Assembly (NCBI GenBank): GCA_050954595.1
Contig: JBPBQE010000292.1
Location: 1 to 48,535 of the forward strand
Reading direction: 5' to 3'
Origin: JAVVHH01 sp050954595
GTDB taxonomy: Bacteria; Pseudomonadota; Alphaproteobacteria; Acetobacterales; Acetobacteraceae
DNA: 48,535 nt
The notes under the pieces were generated by a model. The model was not told the DNA's origin. It was given only the letters and a program-made list of their open reading frames with translations, and searched no databases. Made by a program: the position numbers and the translations under genes. Of this stretch, positions 7,755-15,725 are shown piece by piece; positions within the stretch are counted from its first letter, which is position 1, and each line of letters begins with the position of its first letter.

Positions 7755-9442
7755 AGTACAACTCCAGCGGCGACTTGCGCCTGGTCTGCGATGGGTCCGA
7801 GCGCCAGGCTCGGCAGGAAGGTCAGCCCACCCACGACCACGATGATGCCGATCAGCAAGGCCACCCAGAGCGGCCCCGTGGTCGGGAAGGAACCGCTGCT
7901 CTGCGGGATCTGCCGCTTGGCAGCCAGGCCGCCGGCGATGGCGAGCACGGGCAGGATCACGCCGAAGCGTCCCACCAGCATGGCGAGCGCCCCGGTCAGG
8001 TTGTAGAAGGCGGTGTTGCCGGTCAGGCCGCCGAAGGCGCTGCCGTTGTTGCCGACCATGCTCGAGAAACCGTAGAGGATTTCCGAGAAGCCGTGCGGCC
8101 CCTTGGCGGCCGGACCGGCCAGCCCCGCGGTCGTCACGCAGGCCAGAGCGGTCAATCCCAGGACCATGAACGGCGGCACCGCGACCGCGATAACGGCCAG
8201 CGTCATCTCGCGGGATTCGATCTTCTTGCCGAGGTACTCCGGCGTCCGACCGACCATCAGCCCGGCGATGAACACCGCCAGGATCGCGTACACCAGCATG
8301 ACGTAGAGGCCGGAGCCGACGCCGCCCACGACCAACTCGCCAAGCTGCATGTTGAACATCGGCATCAGCCCGCCCAGCGGGGTGAAGCTGTCGTGCATGC
8401 CGATGACGGCACCGGTGGAGGTCGCCGTGGTGACGGTGGCGAACAGAGCGGTGGCCGCGGTGCCGAAGCGGACCTCCTTGCCTTCCATGTTGCCACCCGA
8501 CACGCCGAGCGCGTGCAGGATCGGGTTGCCGGCGGCCTCAGCGGCGTAGGTGATGAGGATGCCGGCGACCAGGATGACGATCATGGCGGTCAGCAGCGCC
8601 CAGCCCTGGCGCAGCGAACCGACGGCGCGGCCGAAGGTGAGCGTCAGCCCCGCCCCCAGCACGACCATGGACAGCAGCTCCAGCGCGTTGGACAGCGCCG
8701 TCGGGTCCTCGAACGGGTGCGCCGAGTTGGCGTTGAAGAAGCCGCCGCCGTTGGTGCCCAGCAGCTTGATGGCGAGCTGGGAGGCGACCGGGCCGAGCGA
8801 GATGGTCTGCTTGGCGCCCTCGACGGTGGTGGCGTCGACCGAGCCGGCGAAGGTCTGCGGCACGCCGGTCGCCACGTAGATCAATGCAATGATGATGCAG
8901 AGCGGCAGCAGCAGGTAGAGCGTGGACCGGGTCATATCGACCCAGAAATTACCGACGCCGCTGACCTGCTTGCGGGCGAAGCCGCGGATCAGCGCAAAGG
9001 CGATCGCGATGCCGGTGGCGGCGGACAGGAAGTTCTGCGTCGTCAGCCCTATCATCTGCGACAGGTTCGACAGCGTCGACTCACCCCCGTAGTTCTGCCA
9101 GTTCGTGTTGGTGACGAAACTGACCGCGGTGTTGAGCGCCAGCAGCGGCTCCATCGCGCCATAGCCCTGCGGGTTCAGCGGCAGCACGCCCTGCAGCTCG
9201 AGCACCCCGAACAGGAAGGCGATTCCGGCCAGGTTGAATACCAGCAGCGCGATCGCGTACCCCAACCAACTCTGTTCCGCCGCGGGATCGACCCCGGCGA
9301 GACGATACAATCCCCTCTCGATGCCGCCCAAGGGCAGTCTTTCCCGCGCATACAGCGCATACATCCAAGCGCCGGCCGGCTTGGCCAGCAGCAGCGTAAC
9401 GACGATGAACAAGGCGATCATGCTCACGCCAGCGATGGTCAT
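7751..9442 (-). CDS. kdpA: KdpA, K+-transporting ATPase channel-like subunit
   Basis: A 563-residue inner-membrane protein related to the SKT/Trk channels. The four selectivity-filter regions are recognisable: TNTNWQNYGGE, GTNGGGFFNANSAHPFE, GMHDSFTPLGG and GNNGSAFGGL. It forms the K+ entry pore of the KdpFABC pump. The start ATG (9442) lies eight bases downstream of the kdpF stop, and the stop overlaps the kdpB GTG. A 571-codon open frame on the opposite strand here is a codon-bias shadow. Confidence 0.97.
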   Translation of the reverse strand: MTIAGVSMIALFIVVTLLLAKPAGAWMYALYARERLPLGGIERGLYRLAGVDPAAEQSWLGYAIALLVFNLAGIAFLFGVLELQGVLPLNPQGYGAMEPLLALNTAVSFVTNTNWQNYGGESTLSNLSQMIGLTTQNFLSAATGIAIAFALIRGFARKQVSGVGNFWVDMTRSTLYLLLPLCIIIALIYVATGVPQTFAGSVDATTVEGAKQTISLGPVASQLAIKLLGTNGGGFFNANSAHPFEDPTALSNALELLSMVVLGAGLTLTFGRAVGSLRQGWALLTAMIVILVAGILITYAAEAAGNPILHALGVSGGNMEGKEVRFGTAATALFATVTTATSTGAVIGMHDSFTPLGGLMPMFNMQLGELVVGGVGSGLYVMLVYAILAVFIAGLMVGRTPEYLGKKIESREMTLAVIAVAVPPFMVLGLTALACVTTAGLAGPAAKGPHGFSEILYGFSSMVGNNGSAFGGLTGNTAFYNLTGALAMLVGRFGVILPVLAIAGGLAAKRQIPQSSGSFPTTGPLWVALLIGIIVVVGGLTFLPSLALGPIADQAQVAAGVVL

Positions 9443-9450
9443 GGCGTGGC

Positions 9451-9537
9451 TCAGTATTTATCGGGGCGCGCGAGCACCGCGATCAGGTAGACGAAGATAA
9501 CGGCCGCGGTTATCGCGCCGAGCGTGAGATCGAACAT
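9451..9537 (-). CDS. kdpF: KdpF, small K+-transporting ATPase subunit
   Basis: A 28-residue peptide starting at ATG 9537 (MFDLTLGAITAAV) and ending at TGA 9451-9453. It consists of one membrane helix followed by the KdpF signature: YLIAVLARPDKY corresponds to the family's Y-L-x(n)-L-x-R/K-P-E-K/R-F end. It sits eight bases upstream of kdpA, as in other kdpFABC operons. KdpF is a lipid-like stabiliser of the complex. It is easily missed by gene callers because of its length. The 5' gap (9538-9637) should hold the kdp promoter. Confidence 0.9.
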   Translation of the reverse strand: MFDLTLGAITAAVIFVYLIAVLARPDKY

Positions 9538-9637
9538 TTGGGATGGGCCTCGATTGACGCTTCCCTATGCGCTAACCCGGCATTAGCCCGCTCGCGGGAA
9601 CACGCCCCGGACCCATAAAGCCCGCGTAAAGGACCCC
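9538..9637. other. Divergent intergenic region between kdpF and purU
   Basis: This 100-base gap must contain the promoters for both the leftward kdp operon and the rightward purU gene. A small perfect palindrome CCCGCTCGCGGG lies at 9587-9598. AAAGGA a few bases upstream of the purU ATG is a good ribosome binding site. TTGACG occurs at 9555-9560 on the plus strand, but no convincing -10 element is spaced correctly. No KdpE operator could be assigned from sequence alone. Confidence 0.5.
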
Positions 9638-10492
9638 ATGCCCGACCACCACATCCTTACCTTCGCCTGCAGCGACGTCCCCGGCATCGTGGCGGAGGTG
9701 TCCGGCGCCATCTTCGAGCGTGGCGCCAACATCATCGAGGCCGAACAGTTCAACGATGCCGAGACCGGCAAATTCTTCATGCGCGTCATCATCGACCCGC
9801 AGGCCGGCGACCTGGTCGCGCTACGGTCCGACCTCGAGCGCGCCGCCGCCAGTTTCGGCATGACCTGGCGCTTCCGCCGCCGCGCCGATCGCCAGCGCGT
9901 GCTGCTGCTGGTCTCGAAATTCGATCACTGCCTGGCCGATCTGCTCTACCGCCACCGCGTCGGCGAGCTGAACATGGACATCACCGGCATCGTCTCGAAC
10001 CATCCGCAGGAGGCGCTCGGCCTGCACATCGACCCCGCCATCCCGTTCCATTACCTGCCGGTGACGCGCGAGACGAAAGCCACCCAGGAGGCCGCGATCA
10101 AGGCGCTGGTGGACGATACCGGCACCGACCTCGTCGTCCTGGCGCGCTACATGCAGATCCTGTCCGACGATCTGGCCCGCTTCCTGTCCGGCCGCTGCGT
10201 CAACATCCACCACAGCTTCCTGCCGGGCTTCAAGGGCGCGCGGCCGTATCACCAGGCCCATGCTCGCGGCGTGAAGCTCATCGGCGCCACCGCGCATTAC
10301 GTCACCGCCGACCTCGATGAAGGACCGATCATCTACCAGGACGTCGAGCGCGTCAGCCATCGCGACACGCCGGACGACCTGGTCCGCAAGGGGCGCGACA
10401 TCGAGCGCCGGGTGCTGTCGCGCGCCGTGCTGTTGTTGCTGGAGGACCGTGTGGTCATCAACGACGCCCGCACGGTGGTGTTCGCGGACTAG
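9638..10492 (+). CDS. purU: PurU, formyltetrahydrofolate deformylase
   Basis: A 284-residue protein. An N-terminal ACT domain (residues about 5-80, ILTFACSDVPGIVAEVSGAIFE) precedes a formyltransferase-fold domain with the NIHHSFLPGFKGARPYHQA catalytic loop (Asn-His pair) and GATAHYVTADLDEGPII, which supplies the catalytic Asp. It hydrolyses 10-formyl-THF to formate and THF, balancing one-carbon units and feeding formate to PurT; the ACT domain binds the Gly/Met effectors in E. coli. AAAGGA precedes the ATG. It is the lone plus-strand gene among leftward operons. Its TAG stop shares a CTAG with the stop of the convergent ABC ATPase gene. Confidence 0.95.
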   Translation: MPDHHILTFACSDVPGIVAEVSGAIFERGANIIEAEQFNDAETGKFFMRVIIDPQAGDLVALRSDLERAAASFGMTWRFRRRADRQRVLLLVSKFDHCLADLLYRHRVGELNMDITGIVSNHPQEALGLHIDPAIPFHYLPVTRETKATQEAAIKALVDDTGTDLVVLARYMQILSDDLARFLSGRCVNIHHSFLPGFKGARPYHQAHARGVKLIGATAHYVTADLDEGPIIYQDVERVSHRDTPDDLVRKGRDIERRVLSRAVLLLLEDRVVINDARTVVFAD

Positions 10493-12150
10493 ACGCGTTC
10501 CAGCGCGGCGTTCGGCTCGAAATACGGGATCGCCGCCAGCAATTCGCGCGTGTAGGCCGCCGCGGGGGCCTGGAAGATCGCCTTGGCCGATCCGGCCTCC
10601 ACGACCCGGCCACCCTGCAGCACCACGAGGTCGTCGCACAGCATGCGCACGACGTTGAGGTCGTGGCTGACGAACAGCAGGCCGATGCCGTCCTCGCGCC
10701 GCAGCCGGTCGAGCAATTGCAGGATCACCGCCTGGATTGAGACGTCGAGCGCCGCCGTGGGTTCGTCGAGCACCAGCAGGCGGGGACGTGGCGCGACCGC
10801 GCGGGCGATGCCGATGCGCGCCTTCTGGCCGCCGGAGAGCTGATGCGGAAACCGATCCAACAACTCGAGCGGCAACCCGGCGCGGACCGCGCTGTCCCGA
10901 ACGCGCGCGGTCAGCGCGTGGCCGTCGCGGAGTCCTTCGAGCCGGCGGAGCGGGTGGGCAATGCTGTCGAACGCGGTGTCGCGCGGGTTGAGGCTGTCGT
11001 GCGGATCCTGGAACACGATCTGGATCTGCCGACGCTGCGGCGTGCGGTGAAAGTCGCGGGTGGGGATGCTGCCGATCGCCTCGCCCTGGAAGATGATGTC
11101 GCCCGCATCGGGATCGATGAGACGGCTGACGAGGCGCGACAGCGTGCTCTTGCCCGAGCCGCTTTCGCCGACCAGGCCGAGGCTGCCGCCGGGCGGGATG
11201 GCGAAGGAGACGTCGTCAACGGCCTTGGTGGCTTCGAACGATTTGGTGACGCCGGTGATTTCCAGCAGAAGCCCCGTCCCGCTGGCGGGGGAGGCTTGGG
11301 TGAGGACCGGGCTGCTCGTAGCCCTGCCCTCTTCCGCTAACGGAAGATCGGGAACCAGGCTTTCGAGGGTCGAGCGCCGGGTCGGTGAGGCCGCGACCAG
11401 GCGCAGCGTGTAGGGATGCCGTGGCGTCTCGAACAGCGCGGCGGTCGGGCCGGTTTCGACCACGCGGCCTCGTTCCATGACGGCGACCCGGTCGCACCAG
11501 CGTGCTGCCAGGCCGAGATCGTGGGTGATCAGGATCGTCGCCATGCCGCGGCTGGCCTTGATGGAGGCGAGCAGCTCCATGACGGTCTGCTGCGTCGTCA
11601 CGTCGAGCCCGGTGGTGGGTTCGTCGGCGATCAGCAAGGCGGGTTCGCAGGCGATCGCCATGGCCATCATCACGCGCTGGCACATGCCGCCGGACAGTTC
11701 GTGCGGGTAGGCGCGCAAGCGGCGCTCCGGGTCGCGGATGCGGACAGCGTTCAGCAGGTCGAGCACCTGCGCGCGGCTGCCGCCGCCCTTGTCGTGGGCC
11801 TGCAGCACGTCGGCGATCTGCCGCTCGACCGAGCGGATCGGGTTCAGCGCCACGCGGGGATTCTGGAAGATCATCGAGATCGCGGCGCCGCGGAGGCGGC
11901 GCAGATCGGCGTAGCTGGCGGTCGTAATGTCGCGGCCGTCGAAGACGATGCCCCCTTGGGTGATGCGGGCGGCGCGGTCGAGCAGGCGCATGATGGCTAG
12001 CGAGGTCACCGACTTGCCGGAACCGCTCTCGCCGACGATGCCGAGGGACTCACCGCGATCGACGGTGAAATCTACGCCGTGCAGCGCCTGCACCCGCCCG
12101 TTCCGGGTCGCGAACTCGACGCCCAGGTTTTCGACGCGCAACAGGCTCAT
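10489..12150 (-). CDS. Fused dual ATP-binding protein of a dipeptide/oligopeptide-type ABC importer
   Basis: A 553-residue tandem ABC protein (DppD-DppF/YejF/GsiA type) beginning at ATG 12150, which overlaps the permease stop as ATGA. Domain 1 has Walker A GESGSGKS (40-47), ELSGGMCQRV and LLIADEPTTGLDV. Domain 2 has GESGSGKST, QLSGGQKARI and LLVLDEPTAALDV. The two halves are joined by a linker rich in small and polar residues that is encoded by a palindromic repeat (11273-11352). It powers the two permeases encoded immediately upstream. Substrate is unknown; relatives import peptides, glutathione, opines or nickel. A longer open frame extending upstream of 12150 runs antiphase through the permease gene and is not real. 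Confidence 0.93.
   Translation of the reverse strand: MSLLRVENLGVEFATRNGRVQALHGVDFTVDRGESLGIVGESGSGKSVTSLAIMRLLDRAARITQGGIVFDGRDITTASYADLRRLRGAAISMIFQNPRVALNPIRSVERQIADVLQAHDKGGGSRAQVLDLLNAVRIRDPERRLRAYPHELSGGMCQRVMMAMAIACEPALLIADEPTTGLDVTTQQTVMELLASIKASRGMATILITHDLGLAARWCDRVAVMERGRVVETGPTAALFETPRHPYTLRLVAASPTRRSTLESLVPDLPLAEEGRATSSPVLTQASPASGTGLLLEITGVTKSFEATKAVDDVSFAIPPGGSLGLVGESGSGKSTLSRLVSRLIDPDAGDIIFQGEAIGSIPTRDFHRTPQRRQIQIVFQDPHDSLNPRDTAFDSIAHPLRRLEGLRDGHALTARVRDSAVRAGLPLELLDRFPHQLSGGQKARIGIARAVAPRPRLLVLDEPTAALDVSIQAVILQLLDRLRREDGIGLLFVSHDLNVVRMLCDDLVVLQGGRVVEAGSAKAIFQAPAAAYTRELLAAIPYFEPNAALERV
11273..11352. repeat. Palindromic repeat, family 2, embedded in the ABC ATPase linker
   Basis: The plus-strand stretch contains TCCCGCTGGCGGG followed by GGCTTGGGTGAGG. 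This matches the left unit at 20167-20206 (TCCCGCTGGCGGG, then GGGTTGGGTGCGG). A second hairpin, CTTCCGCTAACGGAAG, closes the element at 11331-11346. It is translated in frame as the interdomain linker (LAEEGRATSSPVLTQASP). This resembles Rickettsia-type palindromic elements that persist inside genes at tolerant positions. Confidence 0.6.
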
Positions 12151-13010
12151 GTACGCATCCGGGGATCGAGGATGTCTCGGAGCCCGTCGCCGAGCAGGTT
12201 GAAGCAGAGTACGGTCAGCATGAGCGCGAGGCCCGGCATCGCCACCAGCCACCAGTTGCCCGTGGTGATGAAGCGCGCGCCCTCGGCGACCATGATGCCC
12301 CATTCCGGCGTGGGTGCGGTGACGCCCAGCCCGATGAAGCTCAGCCCGGCGGCGTTGAGGATCGCCCAACCGAGATTGAGCGAGATCTGCACCGCCATCG
12401 CCGGCAGCACGTTGGGCAGCAACACCCGCAGCACGACGGAGAGATGGCTTTCGCCGCAGGCACGCGCGGCCTCCACCCAGCCGGCGTTGCGCCGCACGTT
12501 GACCTCGGCGCGCGCGAAACGGACGTAGAAAGGCAGGTTGATGACCGCGGTGGCGATGATGATGTTCTCGACCCGGTTGCCCAAAGCCGCGACCAGCGCC
12601 ATTGCCAGCACGAAGAGCGGGAAGGCCATCAGCACGTCGACGACCCGGCCCACCCAGCGGTCGAGCGGGCCGCCCTGGTAGCCGCAGAAGCCGCCAATCA
12701 CGGCACCGGCCGCAAAGGAGATGCCGACGGCCGAAATGGCGATGACCAGATCGAGCCGGGTCGCGCTGATGATGCGGCTGAGGATGTCGCGCCCGAGCTG
12801 GTCGGTGCCGGCCCAATGCGCCGCGTTCGGCGGCTGCAGCGCGTCCGGCACGTTGGAGGCGATGGGATCGTAAGGCACGATCCAGGGCGCCAGGATCGCG
12901 ATCAACAGGAGGATCACCGCGCCGGTGGCCGCGATGGCGGTGACCGGATTGGAGCGCAGCACGTAGGCGATGTGCCGCCCGGTGCCGCCTTGCGAAACGG
13001 TTGCGCTCAT
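12147..13010 (-). CDS. ABC transporter permease, DppC-type
   Basis: A 287-residue inner-membrane permease of the oligopeptide type. It has an N-terminal helix (about 22-45) and the conserved GTDQLGRDILSR block that marks DppC/OppC proteins. Several membrane helices follow, with the EAA loop (WVEAARACGESHLSVVLRVLLPNVLP) that contacts the ATPase, and the C-terminal FNLLGDGLRDILDPR signature. It pairs with the DppB-like permease encoded upstream, overlapping it by ATGA, and overlaps the ATPase gene by ATGA. Confidence 0.94.
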   Translation of the reverse strand: MSATVSQGGTGRHIAYVLRSNPVTAIAATGAVILLLIAILAPWIVPYDPIASNVPDALQPPNAAHWAGTDQLGRDILSRIISATRLDLVIAISAVGISFAAGAVIGGFCGYQGGPLDRWVGRVVDVLMAFPLFVLAMALVAALGNRVENIIIATAVINLPFYVRFARAEVNVRRNAGWVEAARACGESHLSVVLRVLLPNVLPAMAVQISLNLGWAILNAAGLSFIGLGVTAPTPEWGIMVAEGARFITTGNWWLVAMPGLALMLTVLCFNLLGDGLRDILDPRMRT

Positions 13011-14032
13011 GCGGTGGTGATCCTCGGGTCGGCCAGGCCGTAGAGCACGTCGATCAGGATATTCACCGCGACGAAGATGAGCGCCATCAGCAGCACGAAG
13101 GCCTGCACCGGCGCGTAATCCGAGGCGAGCAAGGCGTCGAGCGCATAGGAGGCGACGCCGGGCCAGGAGAACACTTTTTCAACGAGCACGTTGGCGCCGA
13201 GCATGGTGGAGAACACGATGCCGGTGATGGTGATGACCGGCAGGATCGCGTTGCGCAACGCGTACGTGACGATGATGCGGCGGCGCGGCAGGCCCATGGC
13301 GGCGGCGGTGCGGATGAAGTCGGCGCCGAGCACGGCGAGCATGGAGGCGCGGGTCATGCGGGCCAGCGGCGCCAGCACGAACAGCGCCATGGTGCAGGCC
13401 GGCAGCAGCAACTGGGCCAGCGCCGCGCGCCAGCCTTCCCAATCCCCGGCCAGGGCGTAGTCGATCAGGTAAAAGCCAGTGATGTCCGGCGGGGTATTGG
13501 CAAAGATGTCGATCCGCGCCGTGGGGTCGGGCGCCCAGCCGAGCAAGTAATAGAAAGCGTAGATCAACAGTAGGCCCGAGACGAAGGTCGGCACGCAGAC
13601 GCCCAGCGTGCACAACATGCGCACGGCGTGGTCGATCGGCCGGTTGGGCCGCAGCGCCGCCAGCACGCCGAGCGGCACGGCGAATACCAGCGCGATGGCG
13701 AGTGCCGTGAACGTCAGCTCCAGCGAGGCCGGCAGGCGGCGGCCCATATCGGTCGCGACCGGCTGGCCGGTCGTCATGGAACGCCCGAGATTGCCGGTGG
13801 CGACCTGGCCCAGATAGATCGCCAGCTGCACCGGCACCGGCTTGTCGAGGCCCATGCTGTGCCGCAGTTCCTCGATCTCCGCCTTGCCGGCGCTGGGGCC
13901 GGAGGCGAAGAACACGGCGGGATCGCCCGGCAGCACGCGCATCAGGATGAACGTGACCACCACCACGCCGAGCAGCGCCGGGATCGAGGCGAGCAAGCGC
14001 CGCCCCACCCGGGTCAGGATACCGATCAGCAT
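13007..14032 (-). CDS. ABC transporter permease, DppB-type
   Basis: A 341-residue permease if begun at ATG 14032 (MLIGILTRVGRR), two bases after the stop of the binding-protein gene. An upstream extension of the frame is antiphase read-through of that gene. Family features are the N-terminal helix with LLGVVVVTFILMRVLPGDP, the MGLDKPVPVQLAIYL segment, GRSMTTGQPV, and the EAA-like loop (FIRTAAAMGLPRRRIIVTYALRNAILP). It forms a heterodimeric channel with the DppC-type partner. The substrate is set by the preceding solute-binding protein. Confidence 0.94.
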   Translation of the reverse strand: MLIGILTRVGRRLLASIPALLGVVVVTFILMRVLPGDPAVFFASGPSAGKAEIEELRHSMGLDKPVPVQLAIYLGQVATGNLGRSMTTGQPVATDMGRRLPASLELTFTALAIALVFAVPLGVLAALRPNRPIDHAVRMLCTLGVCVPTFVSGLLLIYAFYYLLGWAPDPTARIDIFANTPPDITGFYLIDYALAGDWEGWRAALAQLLLPACTMALFVLAPLARMTRASMLAVLGADFIRTAAAMGLPRRRIIVTYALRNAILPVITITGIVFSTMLGANVLVEKVFSWPGVASYALDALLASDYAPVQAFVLLMALIFVAVNILIDVLYGLADPRITTA

Positions 14033-14034
14033 GG

Positions 14035-15636
14035 CTAGGCCCGCGTCAGGTCCCGGAAGTCGACCTGGCGGTAGAACTCGTAGGTGTAGTTCTCGATCGA
14101 CTGCGCTATGACGGCGTCCTGGTTCGGCTGCCACAGCATGATCAGCGGCGTCTCTTCCACGAACAGCTTGATCATCTTGCGGCAGTCTTCGTCGTATTTG
14201 GCCTGGTCGGTCTGGTAGCGCGCGTCGAGGGTCAGGTCCGCCATCACCGGGTTCTGCCAGGAGGCGTAGTTCCAGCGCTGGTCGCGGGTGAAGTAAAGAT
14301 AGAAGAAGTAGTAGGTGTAGGGCAGCCAGGCCGTCGCGCCGTCCGTGAAGAACGGCACGGTCTTTTCGGACAGCATGGTGTTGAATTCAGCGTCCGGCTT
14401 TTTCTGGATCTCGACGGTGATGCCGACTTTGGCGAGCGACTCCTTGACCAGGGCGGCCATCGGCTCGGCGGTCGCGGCGGCGCCGGCGCTGAAGGCGAAG
14501 GTGGTCGAGAAGCCGTTGGGATGCCCGGCCTCGGCGAGCAGCTTCTTGGCGAGCGCCAGGTCGGTGCGGTTGGGCATGGCTTGCGGGAAGCTGGTGTCCG
14601 GTGCCTCCGTCCAGTCGGCGCCGTAGAGCTTCTTGCCGCGGCCGAAGATGCAGGCCTGGAACATGTCGTCGTAGGGCAGCGCCGCCGCGATCGCCTTGCG
14701 CACCTTGGCGTCGTCGAACGGCTTGACCCCCGTGTTCATCGCGATGTGGGTGAAGCCGTTGCTTTGCGGGATCGACTGTACCTTTGACTTGGCGGATTTG
14801 ACGATGCTGGGAATGTCCGACGCCGCTAGATCGATCGCAAGGTCGGCATCGCCGCGCTCGATCAGGTTGGCGCGGGTGGCCGCTTCCGGCACCGTCTGGA
14901 TGATGACCCGGCGCAGCGCGGGCAGCTTGCCGCCCTTCCACTTGTCGTTGCGGCGGATGATGGTGCTCTCGCCGGGCTTGTGGCTGTCGATGACGAAGGC
15001 ACCGCCGGCGGCGGAGTTGCTCTTGAGCCAGTCCTGCGCCCAGGGGTCGGCCTCGGTGGCGTGCTGCTTGGCGAGCGTGCTGTTGATCATGATGGCGTAA
15101 GGAACGCACAAATTGGCCAGCGCCAGCCGGTCCGGCTTGTCCAGCGTCACGGTCAGGGTGTGGTCGTCGACGATCTTGAACTGATCCGCCGAGGTCAGCG
15201 AGCCGGTCGAAAGCTGCGGCGCGGCCAGCGACTTGGCGGTCACGGCGCGGTCGAGCGACCATTTGATGTCGGCCGAGGTCACCGGGCTACCGTCGTGCCA
15301 GACCGCATCAGGGCGGAGCTGGACGGTGATGACCTTTTTGTCCGGGCTGATCGTGTAGCCCTGGGCGAGGTCGCCCACGATGGTGTCGGGGTCGAACACC
15401 CAGAAGCCGCCGAGCTGCTTGCGGCCGAAGGCGAATAGCCGGTCGTAGACGTTCATGGCCAGGCCGAAGGATTCGCGCGTGCTGCCCGGCAGCGTCGGGT
15501 CGAGCGTGTTGATAGTCGCGGCGGTGACGTAGCGTAGGGTCTCGGCGCGCGTCTGGGCGGCGGCCCTGCCCGGAAGTTGAGCAATCACGGCGGCGGTTGC
15601 CGCACCTTGCAAGAGAAGCCGGCGCTTGATGTTCAT
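14035..15636 (-). CDS. Family 5 extracellular solute-binding protein (dipeptide-type ABC importer)
   Basis: A 533-residue SBP_bac_5 protein starting at ATG 15636 (MNIKRRLLL); AGGTGA eight bases upstream supports this start over one 21 bases earlier. The signal peptide has a twin-arginine-like KRRLLLQG followed by a hydrophobic Ala-rich stretch and an AAAQ cleavage region, suggesting export possibly by Tat. The family block RPDAVWHDGSPVTSADIKWSLD is clear near residues 105-130. It delivers substrate to the permeases encoded directly downstream. The ligand is unknown. Its place in the pyridine-catabolic operon suggests a heterocycle conjugate, peptide or amino-acid derivative. Confidence 0.92.
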   Translation of the reverse strand: MNIKRRLLLQGAATAAVIAQLPGRAAAQTRAETLRYVTAATINTLDPTLPGSTRESFGLAMNVYDRLFAFGRKQLGGFWVFDPDTIVGDLAQGYTISPDKKVITVQLRPDAVWHDGSPVTSADIKWSLDRAVTAKSLAAPQLSTGSLTSADQFKIVDDHTLTVTLDKPDRLALANLCVPYAIMINSTLAKQHATEADPWAQDWLKSNSAAGGAFVIDSHKPGESTIIRRNDKWKGGKLPALRRVIIQTVPEAATRANLIERGDADLAIDLAASDIPSIVKSAKSKVQSIPQSNGFTHIAMNTGVKPFDDAKVRKAIAAALPYDDMFQACIFGRGKKLYGADWTEAPDTSFPQAMPNRTDLALAKKLLAEAGHPNGFSTTFAFSAGAAATAEPMAALVKESLAKVGITVEIQKKPDAEFNTMLSEKTVPFFTDGATAWLPYTYYFFYLYFTRDQRWNYASWQNPVMADLTLDARYQTDQAKYDEDCRKMIKLFVEETPLIMLWQPNQDAVIAQSIENYTYEFYRQVDFRDLTRA

Positions 15637-15725
15637 TCGGATATCACCTGAGTTCAAAGACGGCAGCGTTTCATCCCCGGTCAGTTATTGAGATGAACGT
15701 AAAGTGCCCTAATGTCGGGCGCAAT
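15637..15725. other. 89-base gap inside the catabolic operon, relatively AT-rich
   Basis: This is one of the few real gaps in the 20-gene run. It lies between the SDR stop and the binding-protein start. It is more AT-rich than its surroundings (TTTACG and CAATAAC on the minus strand) and ends with the ribosome binding site AGGTGA. An internal promoter for the dipeptide-type transporter genes is possible, but no properly spaced -35/-10 pair was found. Confidence 0.35.

Noticed and set aside
7775..9490. 571-codon open frame on the plus strand opposite kdpA
   Set aside because: Antisense shadow from high third-position GC; low-complexity Arg/His/Gln-rich translation without domains, while kdpA on the other strand is unambiguous.
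9538..9637. Recognisable kdp promoter or KdpE operator
   Set aside because: TTGACG at 9555-9560 lacks a correctly spaced -10 element, and no inverted or direct repeat resembling a KdpE site stands out.
12151..12816. Upstream extension of the dual ABC ATPase frame
   Set aside because: It runs antiphase through the DppC-type permease; the ATPase domain begins at the ATG at 12150 that overlaps the permease stop.
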